Part shown: positions 32,575 through 41,400 of the stretch, in pieces | Layout: each line of letters opens with the position of its first letter | How positions within the stretch are numbered: the first letter of the stretch is position 1 | Assembly (NCBI RefSeq): GCF_900168065.1 | Contig: NZ_FUZZ01000001.1 | Coordinates: 2,724,623 to 2,788,622, forward strand | Direction of reading: 5' to 3' | DNA: 64,000 nt | Source of the DNA: Chitinophaga ginsengisegetis | GTDB taxonomy: Bacteria > Bacteroidota > Bacteroidia > Chitinophagales > Chitinophagaceae | The notes under the pieces: model-generated | Databases searched by the model: none | Seen by the model: the letters and a program-made list of their open reading frames with translations, nothing else | Told to the model about the DNA's origin: nothing | Program-made: the position numbers and the translations under genes

Positions 32575-34857
32575 TTATTTTTTACCGGTAAATGTATACG
32601 CCACGCCTAAGTTGAAAGTCTGACGCGGGCCTACCCTGTAAGTTTTGCCATAGGCAGATTTTTCTGCAGTAGTGGCATACAACTGATCGCCTATATTCAT
32701 GCAGTTCAGCCAGCACTCAAATCCTTTATAAGCATATCCTGCCCTGGCATTAAACAGGTTATACCCGTTATACAAAGAAGTATTGGCAGGGTCCATATAA
32801 TACTTACTGATATGCTGCCATTCGGCGCCCAGCCTGAAACCATTTAACAGCGCTGGTTTCCAGGTAACTTCTGTATTCGTGATCCATTTGGGCGCACCAC
32901 TCATTTGGTTGTTGTTGTACACTTTACTACCATCTGCATAGGCTTTAAAAATATGTTCCGCGTAAGTACCACTGGTACGGATCAACAGGCTGCGCAGTGG
33001 TGTGTACTTTACGTTCCACTCTACCCCGCTGTGTGTAGTAGCGCCGGTATTCCGGTTTTCATACACACCATCCGCATTTCTTACACTGATAATTTCGTTG
33101 CTGCCATTCATGCGGTAAATACTCAGATCAGCATAACCTTTTTGCTGTGCAAATGCAAACCAGCCACCGGCTTCATAGTTCTGATACGTAGCTGATTTCA
33201 GCACCGGCACCTTCACGCCTGTGTACAATTCTGAAATATTGGGAGGCGCAAAACCTACACTGTAATTTGCATACAGTCCACGGTTTTTACCGAGATTGTA
33301 AGTAAAGCCCAGCTTAGGTGTAAGCGCATTAAAATTATTCCGCTCACTGGGTGCGCCGGTATACGCCGAAGGGGCGAGATGATTTTCAAAATTATAATCC
33401 ATCCGATCATAACGCAAAGCGGCTACCACCCTCATTTCCGGCAGCGGTGAAAATTCAAATTGTGTATATACGGCACTGTTGAGTAATCCTACACGATAAT
33501 CCGTAAGCAGGGAATCTGTGTTCCGGTAGCTGGTGTAATAACCGGCAGCATCTTTTGTAATATCAATATAATTGGCCACGTAGGTAGCAGGACTGTAATC
33601 GGCGCTCACACCGGCAATGAGCGCGGCCTGTTTCCAGCTGAATTGTTTTTTGTGTTGCGCAATTATGCCATAACTGTTAAAGCCGTCGCTGTTGATTTGT
33701 CCGTTTGCTTTTAAGGTACCTCTTATATCCTTGATCGCATAAAAGGGATTTTGCCCGATAGTATTATTACGGAAGAAGGCGGTGAAAGTAGTATGGTTAC
33801 TGTTATCCCATTCATGTTCCAGCGTGCTGTGCACGCGTAATGCCTTTACTTCCCGGTAGGTAAATGTTTGAAAGCTGCGGTAATCTTTTGCGAAGAAGTG
33901 GATGCTGTCCAAACCACCGGTTTGATCTGTTTTATAATTAATGAGTGTAGCGGCATTGGTCCATTTATTCTTTTCATTGATCTGGTAATCCACTTTTGCG
34001 GTGAGCGCCAGTTTATGAAAATCGCTGTGATCCATATAGCCATTGGTTTGATTGGCATAGTAACCATTCACCGCAAAACCCATTTTTTTCACGGTATTGG
34101 ATACACTGAAGTCGGTTCGTTTATATCCCCGGTTGCTGCCTTCCAGTTGAATCCTGGCGGTAGGCACCAGCGTTGGGGATGCGGTGATAAAATTAACTGC
34201 ACCACCTACCGCTTCGCTTCCATACAGGGAAGACGCCGGACCACGGATCACTTCCACTGTTTTCAATGCGGCCATATTGATTTCAATGAGCGCGTTGTGA
34301 TTAAAGTCGCCGATAGTTCTGATAGGGATCCCATCTTCCAGGTAAAGGAACAGGCTTTTATAACCGATAGGCTGACGGATCGCCATCGTATGCTGTTCGT
34401 TGCCCAGGTCTACCATGTATACGCCACTCACTTTATTCAGCACTTTATCCAGCGTGGTGGCTTTGGTTTCACTTAATGTTTGGGCCGAAATGGTGCTGAT
34501 AGCCACCGGCGCTTCCGAGCGCTGCTGCTTATCGCGCGAAGAGGATACAATGATTTCATTCAGGCTGGTAGTGCTCTGGCGCAGGTAGATCACCGGCATG
34601 TTAGCGGCTGTTTCAGCAGGTAACTGCATGGGTACATATCCTACGTAGGATATTTCTATAGAGTCTGCCGCAGCAGCTGTTAATTCGTATTTCCCCTGTG
34701 CATTGGTATTGCATCCGTTGGCGGCATGCAATAGTCTTACGTTCACACCCGGCAGGGCTTCTTTTGTTTGTGCATCTGCCACGCGCCCATGTATCTGCTG
34801 TGCATAGCTGTTACCAACAGCCATACAAGCAATGAGGAGTAAACAACATTGTTTCAT
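32575..34857 (-). CDS. TonB-dependent outer-membrane receptor
   Basis: 760-residue receptor: signal peptide (MKQCCLLLIACMAVGNSYAQ), a carboxypeptidase-regulatory-like domain (about 22-105; IHGRVADAQTKEALPGVNV), a plug domain (about 110-230; VEVIRGPASSLYGSEAVGGAVNF in essence) and a 22-strand barrel ending in LGVAYTFTGKK with the usual terminal aromatic. No SusD-like gene adjoins it, so it belongs to the FecA/CirA/BtuB-like group rather than SusC. It is the middle gene of an operon with the Cys-motif membrane protein upstream and the Cys-rich BNR lipoprotein downstream. The ligand is unknown; context suggests a metal or metal complex. An ATG at 34872 is an alternative start. Confidence 0.92.
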   Translation of the reverse strand: MKQCCLLLIACMAVGNSYAQQIHGRVADAQTKEALPGVNVRLLHAANGCNTNAQGKYELTAAAADSIEISYVGYVPMQLPAETAANMPVIYLRQSTTSLNEIIVSSSRDKQQRSEAPVAISTISAQTLSETKATTLDKVLNKVSGVYMVDLGNEQHTMAIRQPIGYKSLFLYLEDGIPIRTIGDFNHNALIEINMAALKTVEVIRGPASSLYGSEAVGGAVNFITASPTLVPTARIQLEGSNRGYKRTDFSVSNTVKKMGFAVNGYYANQTNGYMDHSDFHKLALTAKVDYQINEKNKWTNAATLINYKTDQTGGLDSIHFFAKDYRSFQTFTYREVKALRVHSTLEHEWDNSNHTTFTAFFRNNTIGQNPFYAIKDIRGTLKANGQINSDGFNSYGIIAQHKKQFSWKQAALIAGVSADYSPATYVANYIDITKDAAGYYTSYRNTDSLLTDYRVGLLNSAVYTQFEFSPLPEMRVVAALRYDRMDYNFENHLAPSAYTGAPSERNNFNALTPKLGFTYNLGKNRGLYANYSVGFAPPNISELYTGVKVPVLKSATYQNYEAGGWFAFAQQKGYADLSIYRMNGSNEIISVRNADGVYENRNTGATTHSGVEWNVKYTPLRSLLIRTSGTYAEHIFKAYADGSKVYNNNQMSGAPKWITNTEVTWKPALLNGFRLGAEWQHISKYYMDPANTSLYNGYNLFNARAGYAYKGFECWLNCMNIGDQLYATTAEKSAYGKTYRVGPRQTFNLGVAYTFTGKK

Positions 34858-34875
34858 GTATGTATATGTCATTAA

Positions 34876-34896
34876 CTGTTCGCCGGTGGCGAACAG
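34876..34896. promoter_or_regulatory. Perfect 9-bp hairpin before the receptor start
   Basis: CTGTTCGCC and GGCGAACAG flank a GGT loop, 19 bases before the receptor ATG at 34857 and 4 bases before the alternative ATG at 34872. It lies within the operon after the Cys-motif gene. It could limit receptor translation or attenuate transcription. It is too small to be a cobalamin or other large riboswitch. Confidence 0.45.
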
Positions 34897-34924
34897 GGTT
34901 AGTCAGGTAGTATAAGTTTCAGGT

Positions 34925-35296
34925 TCAGACTAACACCAACTGCGGTGGGTGGAAGATGGATGGGGAAAGTGTATCGAGGCAGGGAGCCTTATAATAAGCG
35001 TTGAATACGGACTGGTTAACGGGTGGAGTGGTATGAAAGGTTTGCAATGTTTCAATGAACATCACCTCATATTTATCTTTCCCGTTATTATTATTTTTAT
35101 CCTGCTGGGCATCCCGGTCGAGTTCTTTTTTGAGATGACAACGGCCGTTACAGTGCATCTGGGGCTTGTTCTTATTTTCACAGAGAACGCTGGCGATATA
35201 GGACTGGTTTACTTTAAACTGTACAAAAACCACGCTCCTGCTGAAGTTTTGTAACAGCAGTCCCAGAAATATGCATATGATGCCAAGCCCTTTCAC
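34925..35296 (-). CDS. Small membrane protein with conserved C-x9-C-x3-C motif
   Basis: 123-residue protein with an N-terminal hydrophobic segment (LGIICIFLGLLLQ, about residues 4-16) that acts as anchor or signal, then FKVNQSYIASVLCENKNKP and HCNGRCHLKKEL. The spacing C-x9-C-x3-C looks like a metal or disulfide site. Next come a charged asparagine-rich stretch and a C-terminus with FNAYYKAP. I recall similar proteins beside TonB-dependent receptors in other Bacteroidota, but they have no assigned function. It is the first gene of the operon, 67 bases before the receptor. The start is GTG at 35296, only 4 bases after a TAnnTTTG box. Confidence 0.7.
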   Translation of the reverse strand: MKGLGIICIFLGLLLQNFSRSVVFVQFKVNQSYIASVLCENKNKPQMHCNGRCHLKKELDRDAQQDKNNNNGKDKYEVMFIETLQTFHTTPPVNQSVFNAYYKAPCLDTLSPSIFHPPQLVLV

Positions 35297-35300
35297 GCCG

Positions 35301-35308
35301 CAAACCTA
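35301..35308 (-). promoter_or_regulatory. Promoter -7 box for the receptor operon
   Basis: TAGGTTTG on the minus strand matches TAnnTTTG and ends 4 bases before the GTG at 35296. The operon's first mRNA is therefore probably leaderless or nearly so. Confidence 0.6.
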
Positions 35309-35339
35309 GTAAATAATTACCATTCCCCTGTTAAGAAAA

Positions 35340-35403
35340 AACGGATTTATAGTTAGATAAACGGGACAGTTTATGCCGTTGTCCATCTAACTATAAATCC
35401 GTT
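35340..35403 (-). terminator. Intrinsic terminator of sprA
   Basis: The 19-base arms 35340-35358 (AACGGATTTATAGTTAGAT) and 35385-35403 are perfectly complementary, with a small GGACA/TGTCC stem inside. Read leftwards, as sprA is, the stem runs straight into TTTTTTC. Confidence 0.85.
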
Positions 35404-35418
35404 ATATATTTTTATTGC

Positions 35419-38400
35419 CTACTGCGATAATACAAACCGGAAGGTAATACCGCCGCTGGTGCTGGTTATCGGGTAAGCGGTGGAAATAACCGGTATGGTT
35501 TGTCGCCGGTCGTAGAAGAAGCGTAAGTTCAGGCGGTTATTCACCACGTAATCAATAGAAGGGGAAATTCCCACTACTTTCTGGCCGCTGGTAGGAATAG
35601 ACAGATCGGCGTCCAGGCGGTTATTGGCCGTTTTATCATCCCGGAAGCTCAGATCCAGCCGGAAGTTCATATCGTTTTGCAGTTTTTTGCCGCCGTTTCT
35701 GCTAAAGGAGAACGGCATTTGAACACCTCTCACCCTGTAACCGGCCCCGATGATAATTTCGCTGGAGCGCACTTCCGTGAGCTGGTAATCGATGAGGCTC
35801 AAACTGAGGGAGCGGCTCTTTCTGAATTCCACCCTTGCATTCAGGCTGTTCACAAAAGTCAGGTCCACACCCAGTAACGGGGAGAACGACTCTGTAAGCG
35901 TGAGGTTAGGCACCAGGAAATAAGGATAATAATTTCCCGATATGGTATCCCTGAACGCCGGAAACCCGGTGAGCCGCGGATCTTCAAAATACATGGAAGT
36001 ATTATAGGAGTTCATGCTCAGCGTACCGGTGTAAGCGTGCCTGATGGTAAAATTCGTAAGGAAGGAACGGAATGGTTCCAGCTTGGTTAAACCGTTGTAG
36101 GTGAGGCTCCAGTTTGGTTTTGGAATATAATTGCTGAAAGGATTGCTCTTCACATTATCGTTGCCTTGTTTCAGCAATGACACCTTATCCGGATCCGCGC
36201 CGGTGTATGCCGCCAGGAAGGCCGGTATCAGCACGTCCTGCGCATACCGTGTATAACCGTATGCGTACGCAGGATCTTTAGGATCGGTGGCAGGTACGCC
36301 CGGATCTTTATTGTATGGATTGGCGGCGCCCAGTCGTTTTGAAATAGCATTACGGTACGATTCAAAATTGCGGAAGGTTTGTGAAATACCATCCGAAGTA
36401 TTGATTTTACCAAACATTGTTTTGATAGCGATGTAAGTAATTTCAAAACCGCCGGCATCGTATGGACTCAGGTGCTGGAAGTTTGTTGGATCTGTGAGAT
36501 TTTTGAACAGTTCCGTATGTGTTTTGGTAAACGACTTCGTCATGGTCAGATCAATACGCAGATCGTTGATCGGTTCCAGCTGGGCCTGTAAGTCCCACCT
36601 TTGTGTAAACTGTTGTTGCGCCTGGATATTAAACATGGTATCCGGCGTAATGAGTCCTTTCTCCGCAAATTTGTCGAGCCATTTCCGGTCGGGCTGGTAA
36701 CCAAACACGAAGTTCAGGCCCGGCGCCATGGTGGCCCAGTTCATACCAATAATTTTGGTACTGTCGATATAACCAGGCAAACGGGTACCGGCGTTTTCGT
36801 TGTAGTTAAACCCGATCCGTTTCAACATCATCAATGGTTTCAGCAGTCCTTTCACCCACGGTGAAATTTCATCAGAAGAAGCTGTCTGGTTCTGGTTGGA
36901 CTGTTGGTTGCCGTTGTTTTTGTTGTTATTGTTATTATTCTGGTTGTTGTTATTCTGTGGTTTCCTGGCATTTACCTCCCGCAGGAATTTCGACTTGTTA
37001 TAGAGTTCGGTGAATTTGAATTCTGCCGTCAGTGTTTTCTGCTGGGAGTTTTCAATCGCGTTACCGAGGTACAATGCCAGCTGGGAAGCGCCTGTCCACC
37101 GGTATTCCGTGCTGTAACCAAAGGCGATGTTGGTCCAGCTGAGTGCGGGGAACTTCGACGTAGGCAATGTGTACGTGAAGTTGGCGTTGTGCATGTAGTT
37201 GGTATTACGTCCGCCTTTGAAGAAGTTACTGCGCACGGTATCTTTCTTCGCTGAGCTGTTGATACGTCCGTTGGGTTCATCGATGCGTGCGTTATTTACC
37301 GCGTTGAATTCAAAGTTGATACTACGGGTAAGATCCCATTTAACAGTGTAGTACCGGTCGAACGTAAAGTATTTATTATAGGTTTCCGGGAGTTTATATT
37401 GCACGTCGCCACCTACATTACGTACGCGGGTAACGCCAAACTGCCTGGAAATATCTGCCCTGAAGCTCAGGATAGAAGGTACATAGTTAATATTGAAATC
37501 ACGTATCAGGTCGAGCCAGTGTGTTTTACTCTTAATCAGTTTCTTAAACGGCTCCAGGTAATGTGGCTGCCCGGCGTAGTTATATCCCAGCCCACCCCTG
37601 TGTTTGGTGAGCACATCATTTTCGATGATGGGGTTATGCCGCTGGATCTGGGAGAAGGAATAACTGATATCAAAGTTTTCCACATCCCAGAGGTGTCGTT
37701 TTCCGCCACCGCCCAGATTGAGTTTCCGGACGTTGGTGAAGTTAAGACTTTTGATAGAAGTAAAGTCCTGTGCATCACGGCGGATGGAATCTTTCTCCCG
37801 CCTGCTTCTGGCCAGGGCAATTTTATCTTTCAGTTTTATATCCAGGTCGTACGGATCATATTCCGGGTTGCTGGCCGACTGTGAGTAGCCGGCATACACA
37901 GGAATAGAGATACCGGCTTTCTTTGGCAGCAGCTTACCCAGATCGAGGTTGGCGGCGGCGTCGTATTGCAGGAAGTTATCCCTGAACCGTTCATTTACAC
38001 GCTGGTCAATATTTCCAAAGCCGGCGGTGTGCATGTTACCGGAAACAGAAATTGATCCCAGATCAGAGAGCTGTACATCTACCCTTGCCAGTGCAGCGTA
38101 TCCGCCTTTTTCATCAAAATCGGTGAGACGCAGTTCATCCAGCCATACTTCCGCGCAGCGGGGCAAACCATCATCTTTCGGGTTCTGGATACCGATCATC
38201 ATGGTACGGGCATCTCCCAGGCTTGGGTTACCGATTACCGTCATGAAGTTTCCATACTGATCGGCTACGGGGTTGGCCGGGTAAGGCAGCAGCGGCGAAC
38301 AGGAATCACACATGTTGCGTTGCTGCTTCAGGGTGCTGAGCTGCGACATCAGCAGGTCAAGATTATTACGTTCCGGCCAGATGTCGAGCGCTGTTTTAGG

Positions 38401-41400
38401 TCCGTTCCAATCCGTTACTTTCAGTGGAATACGGTATTCATAATAGTTGCTTACAAAATCGCTACCAATACGGATAACGGCTTGTATCTGTCCGTCTTTC
38501 AACGCAGTGGCAGCACCTACTGCTTCCGCATGGATAAACATCTGCAGCCTTTTGTACTGGCGCAGATCCATATTCAGCGTTTTGTACATGGCGCGTATTT
38601 CACCATCCTGCAGGTTACACAGCTGAACGGACAATGATTGTTCATTCAACTGGAGGGTGGTGTTATTAGTGCTGATCGTGTTTTGTCTTATTACTCCCGG
38701 TGGTAACACATATGGTATAGGTGTGCGGGAAGAGTTTTCTTCAATATTTACTGCAGAAGAATTAAAGGTAGTAGTATTATCCAGCGGAATAGGATCACCG
38801 GGACGCAGTTCGTAGAGATAACGGCGCCATTGGTTGCGCACCAGCTCCAGTTTACCAAAACGTACCACAACAGAATCGTTGAAGTTGGTAAGGAACATAC
38901 GCATGAAACGGATAGATTTAAAATCCGGTATGCTGCCTACTTTCGCGTTGTACTGGTTCAGCGGTACTTTAAACTGGTACCAGGTTTCCGTTGTTTTCTG
39001 GTTATTGGGTAATGTTACATCTGCCTCTATCTTATCCACAATAAAGTTGGAGCCTACTGCCATATTCGGCTTCAGGTCTACCCTATACTGGAAGTATTCC
39101 TCTGTTTCATTCATGGTATTATCCCTGTTCAGATCTTCTGATTCAGGAATATTGGTAGCGGCAGATGAGAACTGTGATTTAGGATCAGACACCGGGGAGT
39201 TGCCTTCCGGGTTGCTGTAGTTTTTATACCGCTGCAGGATAGGAAGACCATTATATACCGGATCGCGGTAATGCTTGTAATCATCGTTGGCCGGATCCTG
39301 TACGGCGCGGTTATATACCGGGCTGCCGCCAAAATTCTGTCGCAACGTATCCATGTATCCTTTAAAGAAGGCGCCTTCGTCCTGCGATTTCAAACCATCG
39401 TAACCCACATCCTGGTAGTTGCGGATATTGGGATCGTTATCAAAAGCCTGGGTGATCTGCTGCTGGAACTTAGGTACACGGCCCCATTTGGAAGAATCGA
39501 TCTTATTCGGATCCTGGCGGGGATCGGGCATTCCGTTTTCAAAGAATTTCTTAGAGTCTTTGAGAATATCTTCCGATACGTTACCGAGGTTAAAATACAG
39601 GGAACCGCCGGTGCTGTTAGGCTGTTTGATAAAAGGATCCTGGATCCAGAATTCGATGTATTCTATATTGGCTGTTTCGAAATCACTGTTGTCAATGGCC
39701 CTCATGATACCACCCCATTTACCCTGTGGCCGTGCCAGGCGACCATTATTGTCCATCGCGATGGGGGTATTGGTAAAGTTATAAGGACCTCTTTCCGTAG
39801 GATAGTAGGCCAGATCGAGTGTGCTTAACTGGCTTTGTCCGAAATCAGTAGACCTGTTTTTGAATACTTCTTTCTGGTATACCAGCCTTACCCGTGGGTC
39901 CGACTGATCATCTACAGAAATACCCGCCGGCAGGTTGGGAGATTTTGGTAACTGGAGGGTAGGTTCAATGATATACCAGGACAGTTTTGCCCTGTTTTTT
40001 CCGTAATCCAGTATATTATTCAATTCTGCTTCCGGGAACATCACCTTGCCGTTGGCATCTGTAGCGCCTTTTGGCGTAGAGGCGAGCGCCCAGCTGGTAG
40101 CAGGGAACTTCAGATCATAACCGCTTTTCACGCCTTCGAAGTCGTCGATATAGGCAGTACCTTTTTTGCTGCCGGGTTCATTTACCAGTTTACTGTGGCC
40201 CGGGAACAAGCGGGCTACCTCACCGGTGAACAGGATACTGGAAGGAGAAGTGCTGTTGTAGTTGGGCAGTTTATCGAGGAAGCGGTTAAGCCCTTTCCAT
40301 TCGGAGGCATAGTTTGCATCCAAACCTACCATCGTGTTTTTAATGGGATCTTCCCCATAGTTCACCTTTTGGTAATAGGGTCTTTCGCTCATGCGCACCA
40401 CTGTACCACCAATACTTAGCTTATCATTTACAAGATAATCCAGGCGGGTACCAAAATAGTTCCGGACCTGTTGCCCGAACAGGGAATTATTTTCAAACTG
40501 CACATTGATAGGTACGCCGGAGTTGAGTACGCCTCCGTTGATGATTTTCAGACGGCCGAGATTATAATCGATGATATAATCCACATTTTCGCGGAGCTGC
40601 TGACCACCGGCGGTTACTACCACTGACCCCGGGGGGATGGTGGTACCGGAGCCGAGGTTGATTTCCGAACTGCTGGCCGATTTATAGGAACCTCTGATCA
40701 CATACCGGTTCAGCTGCGGGAACTGTTGGGCCACTACTTTGATGGAGTCATATAATACGTTGTAGAGATATTGCTTTTCCAGGGTGACGTCGCCATTAAA
40801 GGCTTTTTTCAGTCCGTCGGCAAATGGTTCCAGTACCGGGAACATGATTTTACCCGTCAGGGAATTGATCGTATAGCCTTCCACGTAATCGAACACGCCA
40901 TCCGGCTGTGGATCCAGCTGGTTGTTGAGACGGTCGAGGTTAAGAATAGTAATGATCGGTGCGCCGGCATAGTCGCCTTTTGCATCGGGGATATACCGTT
41001 TATCGCTGGGAGGGCGGCCTTCCGCACCGGGATCTTTATAGTATACATCCATGCGGAAGTCTTCCTTATTTACCTGGAAGGCGCCGGTGGCGTAAATATT
41101 TTTCATCATCAGGTCCCATACCGGGAGGGTAGGGCGGGCCGAAGTCGCTTTGAGCAATTTGAGGAACAGAACGGGCTGGTTGGCACTGTTGTTCTGATCC
41201 GGGGGAACATCCTGTGAAAACTCACCCACCTGGTATACCCTTCCGTTATAGGTATACTGATAAGCTACGGCCAGTACTTCATCCGGTTGTAACTGTTGGT
41301 TAAGGGAGATGAAGCCCAGTTGTCTGTTATAGATGTATTCGGTGGAATCGAGTTTACGGGCAAATGTTTTTTCAAATTCTGATACCGGCTGCAGGCCGAT

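Noticed and set aside
34873..34924. Riboswitch upstream of the TonB receptor
   Set aside because: The gap is only about 70 bases and holds one 9-bp hairpin; conserved B12-box or other aptamer elements are not present.
36900..36962. Repeat tract in sprA as a CRISPR or mobile element
   Set aside because: It is a homopolymer-like Asn/Gln codon run in frame with the gene, with no spacers or terminal repeats.
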